Below, piece by piece: positions 17,601 to 26,091 of a stretch of DNA of 64,000 nt. A model generated the notes under the pieces. The model did no database searches. It saw only the letters and a program-made list of their open reading frames with translations, and was not told the DNA's origin. Every line of letters begins with the position of its first letter. The first letter of the stretch is position 1. A program made the position numbers and the translations under genes. Origin of the DNA: Lacihabitans sp. CCS-44 (GTDB taxonomy: Bacteria; Bacteroidota; Bacteroidia; Cytophagales; Spirosomataceae); NCBI RefSeq assembly GCF_024343735.1, contig NZ_RJUE01000004.1, positions 1-64,000 on the forward strand, written 5' to 3'.

Positions 17601-18078
17601 TTTGACTGGCATCAGCTCCGGGTTTCACAATATACTCATATTTAAGCGATTGATCCGCAGAATACATCCTAAAATCAATACCGTCGAAAACATTTTCAAG
17701 TAAAATTTCTTCAAAGGCAGGCACGTTCGACTTCCATTCATCTTTATTTTGACCAATAAAAAAGTTAAAAGTCTGAGCCACAGCCTTTTCTTTTTTAGAG
17801 GAATGGCAAGTGTTTTTAAATTCTAAACTGATATTTTGGGTAGAAAATGATTTCTTAGCTTGCCTATTCGATGAAAAGTGTGGAGAATTTTCGGCTTCGT
17901 AGAGCTGATAGACCAAGCCTTTTTGAGTAATCCAAAGCTGTCCCGAAGGAATAGAAGTGCGATAAAGCACCTCAGAAGGCCATTGACCTTGGTTTTTTAT
18001 AAAAATATACGCAGAGGCAACAGATTGAATAACAATCCAAAACACAAGAAATAAGAGTAAGCGTCTCGCAAGAGCCAT
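14635..18078 (-). CDS. Giant SBBP/PKD protein with gliding-type C-terminal sorting domain
   Basis: A 1147-residue secreted protein. After a signal peptide (about 1-23) comes the DUF7948-type N-terminal domain (FIKNQGQWPSEVLYRTSIPSG, about 25-235). From about 240 to 740 there are SBBP-type beta-propeller repeats, each with a YSTFLGG or TFVGGTENDG unit and a phrase such as DKASNIYVCGVTLSKDFPM. PKD/Ig-like domains follow (about 770-1060). The last 80 residues (VITPNNDKKNDTF ... FNTWGKKIFEDFNYQNDW) are the gliding-motility-associated, type B, sorting domain for the type IX secretion system. It is likely a cell-surface adhesin-like protein. It is packed 10 bases behind an ABC ATPase in the lipid A gene run, which is an unexpected context. 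Confidence 0.92.
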   Translation of the reverse strand: MALARRLLLFLVFWIVIQSVASAYIFIKNQGQWPSEVLYRTSIPSGQLWITQKGLVYQLYEAENSPHFSSNRQAKKSFSTQNISLEFKNTCHSSKKEKAVAQTFNFFIGQNKDEWKSNVPAFEEILLENVFDGIDFRMYSADQSLKYEYIVKPGADASQIKFKYLGANETLIQKNELILKTNFGIIKEFQPFTYQSTNNRKKPVKSSFKITDDYISFQLAEYNHNQELIIDPELVFSTYSGSLSDNWSHTATYDSKGNTYAAGTVFGVNFPVSLSAYQPKSGGTTTQNDVGYRTDIVIVKYSEDGKDILYSTFLGGNESEVPHSLIVNSKDELVLFGTTSSTTFPMTDASFDRTFNGGTLLNGPPITSNIAFFSGTDIFVTVLSENGDRLLGSTFVGGTENDGIHDFRALEIQNYGDEFRGEVYVDNADNIYVASVSTSANFPVHNPTQTKKSAYDAVVFKLNKYCNYLLYSTFIGGNNYDAAYGIRVDKASNIYVCGVTLSKDFPMVGQGFRKSFGGDSEGFIIKIENQRLTASTFIGTSKGDLAQLIDLDLDGNVYTLGSTLGEYPVTSGVYQNAKSGQFVQVLSNNLTASRFSSIFGTGRSFGTVDLVPTAFMVNDCGNIYVSGWGGRVNSENGYNKNSTTKGLPITENAFKKTTSGSNYYFAIFEKGFKSLLYATYFGSTPPTNADEERGDHLDGGTCRFDKNGTIYHSACVCKAFGFVEFPLKNAAEPNHRNGNCNMAAFKFNLDALNAKFDLKDGSMLNPGEICAPTKIDFDNNSIGGETFEWYVNNSKISTGENINYTFTDSGQYKIKLVAYNKVTCKAVDSTFRTLKVKSFNHHVSNDTTICPGAQVFMNASGGKTYKWSPSQFFPNSTKDSVTTKVQNTQIFTVEISNQECSIKKEIKVSVENTKTDFGATNNATVCKGNAIGLNASGLAERFVWSGEGISDSTKASISIKPNKTSTYTVKAFYSDGCNPQKTVTVTVDESVKLDFDFEYKFACYKPSEIVFNNKSTGATSYIWKVGESPETSDISNFSVRTNLNTTLTLKGLSNAGCAFETTRNLDLKTYDGIIPNVITPNNDKKNDTFVVGYPPSALQIFNTWGKKIFEDFNYQNDWGNKTNAGTYYYLITIPNGQVCKGWLEVLN

Positions 18079-18088
18079 CTGAATGCCA

Positions 18089-18712
18089 TTATTTTTTGAA
18101 ATTTAGGATATTTAGGTGGTTTTTGCAAAAAATATATTCTTTAGGTTCGTTTGAAGATACGATTACAATTTTGTTTTCGATGGCTTTTTCTACCTGTGAG
18201 ATGTACCAATCAAATCCGTTTTGGTCGAGGTTGGAAGTAGGTTCGTCTAGCAACAGAATTTCGGTTTGACTATAGAAAGCCAAACCAAGCTTCAGTTTTT
18301 GACGCATGCCCGAAGAGAAATTCTTTACTGGTTTGTCTTTATGCTTTTCTAATTCTATTATCTGCAAAAACTCAGCTGTGCTTAAACCTTCCTGAAAAGG
18401 CTTAAATTTGACATGAAAGTTTACAGACTCTGCTAGCGTAAATTCTTCTATAAGTTCGAGATAAGGTGCTGAAAATGACAACAACTCGTGCCAGTTTTCG
18501 TCTGGAATCGCTTTTGCTTGGTTGGTGTATGTTACTTTTCCTTCATTTATTGGAATAGCCCCGGCCAAGGCCTGCATCAGTGTTGATTTCCCTGAGCCAT
18601 TTGGCCCAATGATGGCAATAGGTTCGTTTTTTGAAAACTCAAAGCTCAGATTACGAAATATCCATTCGTTTTTAAACTTCTTGCCAATATTTTCTAGGGA
18701 AATTTTCAACAA
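18089..18712 (-). CDS. ABC transporter ATP-binding protein
   Basis: A 207-residue single ATPase domain. Walker A is GPNGSGKS at 36-43, the signature is FSSGM near 136, and Walker B is EILLLDEPTSNLD near 153-163. It begins 2 bases after lpxA and no permease gene is next to it, so its membrane partner must be encoded elsewhere. Its place behind the lipid A genes suggests a role in envelope transport, but this is inference. Length is short for the family, with a trimmed C-terminus. Confidence 0.92.
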   Translation of the reverse strand: MLKISLENIGKKFKNEWIFRNLSFEFSKNEPIAIIGPNGSGKSTLMQALAGAIPINEGKVTYTNQAKAIPDENWHELLSFSAPYLELIEEFTLAESVNFHVKFKPFQEGLSTAEFLQIIELEKHKDKPVKNFSSGMRQKLKLGLAFYSQTEILLLDEPTSNLDQNGFDWYISQVEKAIENKIVIVSSNEPKEYIFCKNHLNILNFKK

Positions 18713-18714
18713 AA

Positions 18715-19506
18715 TTAGTCGATGTTTTTAGCAATTCCGGACTTTATGATTCCTCGCTCTGAGGTTCTTACAAAATTTAAGATTTCGTCTCTTTCAGCGG
18801 TTGCCGGAAATTCCAACTCTACCAAGGCAATAGCATCGGAATTGTTAAGTCCTCGAAGGTATATGTATCTGTAAATATTCTGAATCTCTGATATTTTTTC
18901 GTCGGAGTATCCTCTTCTTCTTAATCCCACAGAGTTAATGCCTGCGTAAGAAAGTGGCTCTCTGGCTGCTTTAATAAATGGAGGAACGTCTTTTCTTATT
19001 TGCGAGCAACCTCCAATGTAGGCATGGTTGCCGATTTTTACAAACTGTTGTACTGCTGACATGCCACCGATGTTTGCGAAGTCACCCACTGTAATATGAC
19101 CAGCTAATTGTACGGCATTCGCCAAGATGACGTTGTTGCCTACTATGCAGTCATGAGCTATGTGCGTATAAGCCATTATTAGACAGTTAGAACCTATTTC
19201 AGTGCGGTGTTTGTCTGCAGTTCCTCTGTTCACGGTCACGCATTCCCTTATAGTGGTATTGTCACCAATGATGGTAACGGTGTTTTCACCTTTGAATTTT
19301 AAATCTTGTGGAACGGCAGAAATAACTGCTCCAGGGAATATTTTACAGTTTTTGCCTATTCTTGCTCCCTCCATAATGATGACATGTGAGCCTATCCAAG
19401 TACCTTCGCCTATCTCCACATCTTTATGGATTACAGCAAAGGGTTCTATCACTACGTTTTGAGCAATTTTCGCGTCTGAATGTACGTAAGCCAACGGCTG
19501 ATTCAT
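18715..19506 (-). CDS. lpxA: UDP-N-acetylglucosamine acyltransferase
   Basis: A 263-residue LpxA, which transfers a 3-hydroxyacyl chain from ACP to UDP-GlcNAc in the first step of lipid A synthesis. The N-terminal two thirds is a left-handed beta-helix of hexapeptide repeats (VVIEPF, VEIGEG, ARIGKN). The catalytic His is in the AYTHIAHDC segment near 115-120. The C-terminal helical part has the family signature SYAGINSVGLRRRGYSDEKI. Length is normal. It is 6 bases behind lpxC/fabZ and 2 bases ahead of the ABC ATPase gene. Confidence 0.97.
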   Translation of the reverse strand: MNQPLAYVHSDAKIAQNVVIEPFAVIHKDVEIGEGTWIGSHVIIMEGARIGKNCKIFPGAVISAVPQDLKFKGENTVTIIGDNTTIRECVTVNRGTADKHRTEIGSNCLIMAYTHIAHDCIVGNNVILANAVQLAGHITVGDFANIGGMSAVQQFVKIGNHAYIGGCSQIRKDVPPFIKAAREPLSYAGINSVGLRRRGYSDEKISEIQNIYRYIYLRGLNNSDAIALVELEFPATAERDEILNFVRTSERGIIKSGIAKNID

Positions 19507-19512
19507 ATATTA

Positions 19513-20904
19513 TTAATTGGATTTCTTTACTAATCTTGCGGTCATGTCCACCGAACACACCATGTTTTTTCCGACCCAAGCTTCTCCATGCATTTTGGCT
19601 ACTCCCATTCTGATGGGTGCCAAAAGAGAGCATCTTATCACTAACGAATCGCCCGGCAAAACATTTTTATAAAACCTGCAATTTTCAATTCCTACCAAAT
19701 AAGGCCAGTATTTTTCTGGTTCACCTGTTGAAGTAAGCACCAAAACGCCACCTGTTTGAGCTATGGCCTCAACTTGCAAAACACCCGGCATCACTGGGTT
19801 ATCAGGGAAATGACCCGTAAACTGCGGCTCATTCATCGTGATGTTTTTTATTCCTACCACAGTAGTCCCATCCAATGACATTATCTTGTCTACTAACTGA
19901 AACGGATAACGGTGGGGTAAAAGTTTCGCTATATCTAATACGTTTAAAACGGGCTCTGCGTTGGCATCGAAATACGGGGCAGCACTACTTTTTGCTGCAA
20001 TTTGTTTTTTTATGAGTTTAGCTAGCTCAACATTAGAGGCATGACCAGGCCTTGCGGCCAAAATGTGGGCTTTCAATGGACGGCCAATAAGAGCCAAATC
20101 TCCCATTAAATCCAGTAGTTTGTGTCTGGCTGGTTCATTGTTAAACTTCAATTTTTCGTCGTTCAATATTCCAGCTCTTCCGTCACTTTCTAATTCTTTA
20201 TTAAGTAAAATAGACAAGTCTTTTATGTTACCATCTGTCAAATCGGTTTCAGAAATTACAACGGCATTGGTTAAATCACCTCCTTTTATAAGGCCTTGCT
20301 TAGCAAGGAAATCAAGTTCGTGAACAAATACGAATGTTCTACATGGGGCTATTTGTTCTTTATAAAGGCTGATTTCGTGCAATTGAGCATGCTGACTATG
20401 AAGTATTTGAGAGTTAAAATCCACCATTACTGTCAGACGGTAATCGTCTAATGGCAATGCCGCCAATTCTATACTTTTATCATCGTTTTTGAAATGAACT
20501 GCCTCTGGCACAGAGAAATAATTTCTCAAAGCATTTTGCTCGGTCGGAGTCGCAAATTCAATGAGCTCGAGGAAAGGCAATGCGGACCCATCCAAAATAG
20601 GTAGTTCTGGGCCATCTATTTCTATCAAAATATTATCTATTTGAGATCCCGCCAAAGCCGACATTAAATGCTCTATGGTGCCTACACGTCCTCCATCTTT
20701 TTCTATAACCGTGCTTCTACTGGTATCTACTACGTAGTCTACCAAAGCTGGAACTAAGGGTTTGTTCTCTAAATCAACACGTTGGAAAACAATTCCGTGA
20801 TTGATGGCGGCTGGTTTAAGCGTAACATTTACTAACTCACCTGTATGTAGTCCTTTACCAGCAATACTCACTGATTCGGCAATGGTGTGTTGTTTTAAAT
20901 TCAT
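19513..20904 (-). CDS. lpxC: Fused LpxC deacetylase and FabZ dehydratase
   Basis: A 463-residue fusion found across Bacteroidota. Residues 1-300 are LpxC, the zinc deacetylase and committed step of lipid A synthesis: HTGELVNVTLKPA, HLMSALAGSQIDNILIEIDG with the first zinc His near 79, RHKLLDLMGD near 239 (second His and Asp), and the catalytic His in PGHASN near 266. Residues of about 315-463 are FabZ, the (3R)-hydroxyacyl-ACP dehydratase: LPHRYPFQLVD near 330 and GHFPDNPVMPGVLQVEA near 366 with its active-site His and Glu. The fusion couples supply of the hydroxyacyl-ACP with lipid A. Gaps of 8 and 6 bases to its neighbours show a single operon. Confidence 0.97.
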   Translation of the reverse strand: MNLKQHTIAESVSIAGKGLHTGELVNVTLKPAAINHGIVFQRVDLENKPLVPALVDYVVDTSRSTVIEKDGGRVGTIEHLMSALAGSQIDNILIEIDGPELPILDGSALPFLELIEFATPTEQNALRNYFSVPEAVHFKNDDKSIELAALPLDDYRLTVMVDFNSQILHSQHAQLHEISLYKEQIAPCRTFVFVHELDFLAKQGLIKGGDLTNAVVISETDLTDGNIKDLSILLNKELESDGRAGILNDEKLKFNNEPARHKLLDLMGDLALIGRPLKAHILAARPGHASNVELAKLIKKQIAAKSSAAPYFDANAEPVLNVLDIAKLLPHRYPFQLVDKIMSLDGTTVVGIKNITMNEPQFTGHFPDNPVMPGVLQVEAIAQTGGVLVLTSTGEPEKYWPYLVGIENCRFYKNVLPGDSLVIRCSLLAPIRMGVAKMHGEAWVGKNMVCSVDMTARLVKKSN

Positions 20905-20912
20905 ATCGATAT

Positions 20913-21911
20913 TTATTTTTTCAAATTATCATTTAATCTCCTCAAATTGACCAAAAGCTTCAAGTGGTCTTTTATAGGCAAAAGAGGCCTGCCTGAATAA
21001 GCTCCTTTGGGTTCGGTAATGTTTTTTCCTACGCCACTTTGAGCACCTATTTGTGTGCCGTCGGCTATTTTTAGGTGTCCTGCAAAACCCACTTGTCCTC
21101 CTATAACACAAGATTTTCCTATTTTTGTGGAGCCCGCCACACCTGTTTGAGCAGCAATTACCGTATTTTCTCCCACCTCCACATTATGGCCAATCTGTAC
21201 CATATTGTCGATTTTTACGCCATTGCATATTTTTGTAGAACCCATGGTAGCCCTATCTATGGTAGCGTTGGCTCCTATGCTTACGTTGTTTTCTATGATC
21301 ACGTTGCCCAGTTGCGGAACATCTTGATAGACACCGCTGGCATCTGGCACAAATCCAAATCCATCGGCTCCGATTACGGCTCCAGCATGAATAACGCAAT
21401 TATCACCTACCTCACAATCTTGGTATATTTTTACACCTGGATGAATAATGGTATTCTTTCCAATTTTTACGTTTTTGCCTATAAATACTTGGGGAAAAAT
21501 TTGACTATTTTCACCAATAGAAGCACCAGATGACACAAAACTGAATGGGCCAATATAAATATTTTTACCAATGACGGCATCTTTGGCTATGGAAGTCATG
21601 GAGTCGATTCCCTCAGCTGAATTTTGAGACAGTTTTTTGTATTCGGCCATTAGCGTGCTGATGGCCAAATATGGGTCTTCTACTAAAATTAGATTGGTTT
21701 GGATGGGCTCTTTAGGTTCGAAATCTTTAGCGACCAAAACCGCACTAGAGGCTGTTTGATATATATAATTTTCGTATTTTGGATTAGCCAAGAAAGAAAT
21801 ACAGCCGGGTTTTCCTTCTTCTATTTTGGCAAAATTATGTATTAGTGTATCTCCGTCTCCCTTTACTTCACCCCCTAAAAGATGAGCTATTTGTGTTATC
21901 GAAAACTCCAT
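20913..21911 (-). CDS. lpxD: UDP-3-O-acylglucosamine N-acyltransferase
   Basis: A 332-residue LpxD, which adds the N-linked 3-hydroxyacyl chain to UDP-3-O-acylglucosamine. The N-terminal uridine-binding domain is residues 1-105. The rest is a left-handed beta-helix with hexapeptide repeats (AVIGKN, ASIGEN, VKIGKN, CVIHAG) and the family segments GADGFGFVPDASG and VQIGHNVEVGENTVIAAQ, which hold the catalytic His. A helical C-terminus (HLKLLVNLRRLNDNLKK) closes it. It is 30 bases behind the HD gene and 8 bases ahead of lpxC/fabZ. Confidence 0.97.
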   Translation of the reverse strand: MEFSITQIAHLLGGEVKGDGDTLIHNFAKIEEGKPGCISFLANPKYENYIYQTASSAVLVAKDFEPKEPIQTNLILVEDPYLAISTLMAEYKKLSQNSAEGIDSMTSIAKDAVIGKNIYIGPFSFVSSGASIGENSQIFPQVFIGKNVKIGKNTIIHPGVKIYQDCEVGDNCVIHAGAVIGADGFGFVPDASGVYQDVPQLGNVIIENNVSIGANATIDRATMGSTKICNGVKIDNMVQIGHNVEVGENTVIAAQTGVAGSTKIGKSCVIGGQVGFAGHLKIADGTQIGAQSGVGKNITEPKGAYSGRPLLPIKDHLKLLVNLRRLNDNLKK

Positions 21912-21941
21912 TAATGATAAATGAGATGATGTAAATGGCCT

Positions 21942-23231
21942 TTAAAACGATGGTAAATATACGTCATTGGCATAACAAATATAATTTTTTTTGACAATAT
22001 TACTCATAGCCTTGATGGTCGGTAAGTCAGAAGCTTCAGAAACATCCAATATATTCCCATTTTTCATTAGAATCTTTATATTGTCGTTTTGTGAAGCATA
22101 GCCACTGTTGCTAATTTGCCCCTTTTTATAAAAGTACTTTTGGAGGTTTTTCGGTATCTTATTGTCCTCAAAAGTTTGTAGAACATTTACCTCTAATCCT
22201 TCTGTTTTTAGACCAACTTCTAGTTTTATTTTGAACAAATTTCGATGGGTTATGTTTTGACTCAAATTTGCCAAAACAGGGTCACTGTGGTGCTGCCAAG
22301 TTTTGAGGGCATACCAAATGTCTACATCGTCGAGGTTTACAAAATGTTGTAAAAGCGAGCCGTCGTTCTCAAAATCTTCTCTGCTTATATTTCTGTTAAA
22401 AAATACTTGGAGGTGTTTTGGTATGTCTACGAAAATGTTTTCTTTCAAGAGGTCTTTTACCCTTTCAAATATTTTCAAGACCATGGTTTCGGAGCAAACA
22501 GAGGTTTTGTGAAGATAAACTTGCCAATACATCAGTCGACGTGCCACCAAGAAGTTTTCTACACTTAAAAGCCCTTTTTCTTCTACTACCAATTGGTTAT
22601 CAACTACATGGAGCATTTTTATTATACGTTCGGCCCCAATGTTTCCTTCTGCCACGCCCGTGTAAAAACTGTCACGATTGAGGTAATCCATCCTGTCCAT
22701 ATCAAGCTGACTAGAAATGAGTTGATGGAAAAAACTACGGTCATAAGTACCTTTAAACATCTCAATGGCCAAAGTGAGTTTGCCTTCAAACTGACGATTG
22801 AGGTCTTCCATGAGCAATTCTGAAATGGCTTCGTGGTTGACATTTTTGAGAATGGCGTATTCCAAAACATGCGAAAATGGCCCATGACCAATATCGTGCA
22901 ACAAAATGGCCACCAAAGCAGCTTCACGCTCTACTTCCATTATCATCAGGCCTTTAGATTGAAGCGTATTCAGGGCTTCGTTCATCAGATGCATAGCTCC
23001 TAAAGCATGCTGAAAACGTGAATGAAAGGCTCCGGGATAAACCAACTCCGCCATGCCCAACTGTTTTATTCTCCGGAGACGCTGAAAATAAGGGTGTTGC
23101 ACAATCTCAAATATAAAATCAGACGGTATGGTTATAAAGCCATAAATGGGGTCGTTGAATATTTTGCGTTTGTTTGTCAAAATGTTTTTGGAATGATGAA
23201 TTGCAAATGCATAACAATGCGTTTGGGTCAC
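21942..23231 (-). CDS. HD-domain phosphohydrolase
   Basis: A protein of up to 429 residues in the dNTPase-like HD superfamily. HALGAMHLMNEAL, then LLHDIGHGPFSHVLE near 110-125 give the HD metal-binding motif, and SSQLDMDRMDYLNRDSFYTGVAEG is the later signature with the fourth metal ligand. Relatives start near NKRKIFNDPIYGF, so the first 19 residues here may not be translated. No ATG lies between, so a TTG about 18 codons in is another possible start. It heads the lpx operon, the usual place in Bacteroidota. The substrate is not known. Confidence 0.88.
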   Translation of the reverse strand: MTQTHCYAFAIHHSKNILTNKRKIFNDPIYGFITIPSDFIFEIVQHPYFQRLRRIKQLGMAELVYPGAFHSRFQHALGAMHLMNEALNTLQSKGLMIMEVEREAALVAILLHDIGHGPFSHVLEYAILKNVNHEAISELLMEDLNRQFEGKLTLAIEMFKGTYDRSFFHQLISSQLDMDRMDYLNRDSFYTGVAEGNIGAERIIKMLHVVDNQLVVEEKGLLSVENFLVARRLMYWQVYLHKTSVCSETMVLKIFERVKDLLKENIFVDIPKHLQVFFNRNISREDFENDGSLLQHFVNLDDVDIWYALKTWQHHSDPVLANLSQNITHRNLFKIKLEVGLKTEGLEVNVLQTFEDNKIPKNLQKYFYKKGQISNSGYASQNDNIKILMKNGNILDVSEASDLPTIKAMSNIVKKNYICYANDVYLPSF

Positions 23232-23470
23232 AAAGTTCTTGAAAAAAAAACAAGGGTTCTAATATTTTTGTTTTTTGTGGTACTGGACCAGACTTTTAAT
23301 TTGAAATTCTCTTTGAGTTTGTTTATTATACAGAAAATTATAACTTGGTCAAAGGTTATATTTTATTGGTCCTTCAATAAAAACTAAATGCAACTGTTAA
23401 ACATTGAAGGGTGTATTGAGATAAATAGGTTTGACATGCTGAAAAAAGGATACCACGGGAAAGCTGTTTA

Positions 23471-23520
23471 TCACAGATTTTCAAGCTTAATCCGTGTCAA
23501 ATCCATAAAATCCATGTGCT
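23471..23520. repeat. GGATTT-rich quasi-repeat segment in the maeB/HD spacer
   Basis: Read on the minus strand this segment holds ATGGATTT, ATGGATTT again one base later, and ACGGATTA a few bases on, then AATCTGTGA. The units resemble the short dispersed CACGGATT/CACAGATT-type repeats that occur between genes in many bacteria. It lies in the 361-base gap 23232-23592, which otherwise holds the maeB terminator at 23541-23570, the promoter region of the HD/lpx operon, and no credible gene. Confidence 0.4.
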
Positions 23521-23540
23521 AATAACCACAATCGCAAAAA

Positions 23541-23570
23541 AATGACAGCCCCCAAATGAAGACTGTCGTT
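23541..23570 (-). terminator. maeB terminator
   Basis: AATGACAG (23541-23548) pairs with CTGTCGTT (23563-23570) with one G-U-type mismatch. On the minus strand the stem is followed by seven T. It begins 22 bases after the maeB stop. Confidence 0.75.
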
Positions 23571-23592
23571 CAAAATACAAATCACAAAAAAA

Positions 23593-25884
23593 TTATTTCT
23601 TCACGGCATCTACCACCGAAATGGCCGTTTGGTTCACGATTTCTCTCACTGAGGCACCTAATTGTAATACTTGAACTGGTTTTTTGAGTCCCATCAATAG
23701 CGGGCCAATTTTCTCAATTCCTGCTACTTCTTTCAGCAAGTTGTAGGCGATATTGGCCGAAGAAAGATTCGGGAATATCAAAGTATTGGCTGGGCCGTCT
23801 GCCAAGTCTGAGAATGGATGATTTTCTTTTAGCAACTCGGTGTCAAATGCCAAGTGGGCTTGCATTTCTCCGTCTACTACCATTCCAGGGTGTTTCTGCT
23901 TGAGTATTTCTACCGCTTTACGCATCTTGATAGGAGCGGGGCCTTCTGGTACCGAACCGAAATTGGAGTAAGTAACCAAAGCAATTCTAGGTTTGATATT
24001 GAATTTCTCTACTTCTTTGGCGGCCAATTCCGTAATTTCTACCAACTCGTCTATGGTTGGGTCAAAATTGATGGTAGCATCTGCCAAAAATAATGGCCCT
24101 TTTTTGGTCATTAAAATATACATACTCGATATCTTCTTCACGCCTTTTTCTGGCCCAATAATCTGAAGAGCCGGACGAATGGTATCTGGATAGTTTCTTG
24201 TAAGACCGCCTATCATAGTATCTGCCAAACCCGTTTCTACCATCAGTGAGGCATAGTAACTTCTGCGAGTCACAAAGTTCATGGCGTCAGGTTTGGTCAA
24301 CCCCTTTCTTTTTCGCTTATCAAAAAACAAGTCTGCAAATTCTGCCAATCTGGTTTTCTCAGATTCGTTTTTGCTTTCTTTAGGATCTATGATGTCGATG
24401 TCTTCTGGAAGAGAAATGCTATTTTCTTCTAAAATACTCATTATCAGCTTTCTATTTCCCAAAAGTATCGGGTAGGCTATTTTTTCTTGTATTACCTGCT
24501 GAATGGCCTTGAGTACGGTAAGGTTTTCGGCGTCGGCATATACCACTCTTTTCGGGTTCTTTTTGGCTTTGGTCATGATGGCCTTTGTTAGGGTATTGTC
24601 CAAGCCAAGTCTTTTAGAAAGTTGGTTTTCGTAGGCATCCCAGTCTGTAATCGCAAATTTGGCAACTCCGGTTTCCATGGCGGCTTTGGCCACCGCTGGG
24701 GCTACTGAAGTAAGCAATCGCGGGTCTACAGGCTTTGGAATGATGTAGTTTCTGCCAAAACTCAAGTTGGCTTCACTGTAGGCCATGTTCACAATATCCG
24801 GCACGGGTTTTTTAGCCAAAGCAGCCAAAGCTCTTACGGCTGCCAACTTCATCTCCTCGTTTATTTCGCTGGCCCTTACGTCTAAGGCTCCCCTAAAAAT
24901 GTACGGAAAACCCAAAACGTTGTTCACTTGGTTGGGATAGTCCGAACGGCCTGTGGCTACAATAATATCTTCACGGGCATCCATGGCGTCGTCATAAGAT
25001 ATTTCTGGCGTTGGGTTGGCCAAAGCGAAAACTATACAATCTTTTGCCATGGTTTTCACCATTTCTTTAGACAGAACATTGCCCTTCGAAAGTCCCACAA
25101 ACACATCGGCTCCATTGATGGCTTGTGCTAAAGTGGTTTCGATAGGCATGTTGTTGTTAGCAAATTCTATCTTTTTGCCGTCCAAGTTTGTTCTGTCTGG
25201 GTGTATAAGTCCTTTGGAGTCAAACATAAAGATATTCTCTTTTTTTGCACCTAAGGCATTATAAAGTCTTGTGCAAGAAATGGCCGAAGCTCCTGCACCA
25301 TTAATGATGATTTTGGCTTTCGTAATGTCTTTCTCAACCAATTCTAAAGCATTGAGCAAAGAAGCAGACGAAATAATGGCCGTTCCATGCTGGTCGTCGT
25401 GCATCACAGGTATATTCAACTCTTTCTTGAGCCTTTCTTCTATTTCGAAACATTCTGGAGCAGAAATGTCCTCAAGATTGACACCTCCAAAAGTAGGCTC
25501 CATTATTTTGACAGTACGAACGAATTCGTCCACATCCTTGGTGTTGAGTTCGATATCAAAAACGTCTATGTCTGCATAGATTTTGAAAAGTAGCCCTTTC
25601 CCCTCCATCACTGGTTTTCCTGCCATGGCACCGATATCACCAAGACCCAAAACGGCTGTTCCGTTACTGATTACGGCCACAAGGTTGCCTTTAGCGGTGT
25701 ATTTGTATGCGTCTTCAGGGTTGGCTTGTATGGCCAAACATGGCTCTGCCACCCCCGGAGAGTAGGCCAAAGATAAATCTCTTTGGTTGGCGTATTCTTT
25801 TGTAGGCACTACTTCTATTTTGCCAGGCCTGCCTTTGGCATGATATTCAAGAGCTTCTTCGTTAAGCGTTTTGTCGTTGTTCAT
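23593..25884 (-). CDS. maeB: NADP-dependent malic enzyme with phosphotransacetylase-like domain
   Basis: A 763-residue MaeB-type malic enzyme, which decarboxylates malate to pyruvate with NADP. Residues 1-400 are the malic enzyme part: [45 protein letters not shown] and [10 protein letters not shown] for the dinucleotide. Residues of about 430-763 are the phosphotransacetylase-like domain ([19 protein letters not shown] ... [15 protein letters not shown]-type sequence), which in this family acts in acetyl-CoA control, not catalysis. Length and order are normal. The gene stands alone between a terminator and a 207-base upstream gap (25885-26091) that holds its promoter region. Confidence 0.97.
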   Translation of the reverse strand: MNNDKTLNEEALEYHAKGRPGKIEVVPTKEYANQRDLSLAYSPGVAEPCLAIQANPEDAYKYTAKGNLVAVISNGTAVLGLGDIGAMAGKPVMEGKGLLFKIYADIDVFDIELNTKDVDEFVRTVKIMEPTFGGVNLEDISAPECFEIEERLKKELNIPVMHDDQHGTAIISSASLLNALELVEKDITKAKIIINGAGASAISCTRLYNALGAKKENIFMFDSKGLIHPDRTNLDGKKIEFANNNMPIETTLAQAINGADVFVGLSKGNVLSKEMVKTMAKDCIVFALANPTPEISYDDAMDAREDIIVATGRSDYPNQVNNVLGFPYIFRGALDVRASEINEEMKLAAVRALAALAKKPVPDIVNMAYSEANLSFGRNYIIPKPVDPRLLTSVAPAVAKAAMETGVAKFAITDWDAYENQLSKRLGLDNTLTKAIMTKAKKNPKRVVYADAENLTVLKAIQQVIQEKIAYPILLGNRKLIMSILEENSISLPEDIDIIDPKESKNESEKTRLAEFADLFFDKRKRKGLTKPDAMNFVTRRSYYASLMVETGLADTMIGGLTRNYPDTIRPALQIIGPEKGVKKISSMYILMTKKGPLFLADATINFDPTIDELVEITELAAKEVEKFNIKPRIALVTYSNFGSVPEGPAPIKMRKAVEILKQKHPGMVVDGEMQAHLAFDTELLKENHPFSDLADGPANTLIFPNLSSANIAYNLLKEVAGIEKIGPLLMGLKKPVQVLQLGASVREIVNQTAISVVDAVKK

Positions 25885-26091
25885 ATAAAAATAAATTCAG
25901 TTTTCGAGTGCTAAACTAAGCATCAAATGGCGAAATGCATCTATGTTTTGGTTAAAAATATAGGACGAAAAGTCGAAATGAGCAGAATAATATTTGGTAT
26001 TGTGATATAATTATTATGGATAGTTTGTTTTCTTTTGATATTTATTTCGATATGAATGGAGTTCATAGTTTTTGCCAAATATTATTCTAGA

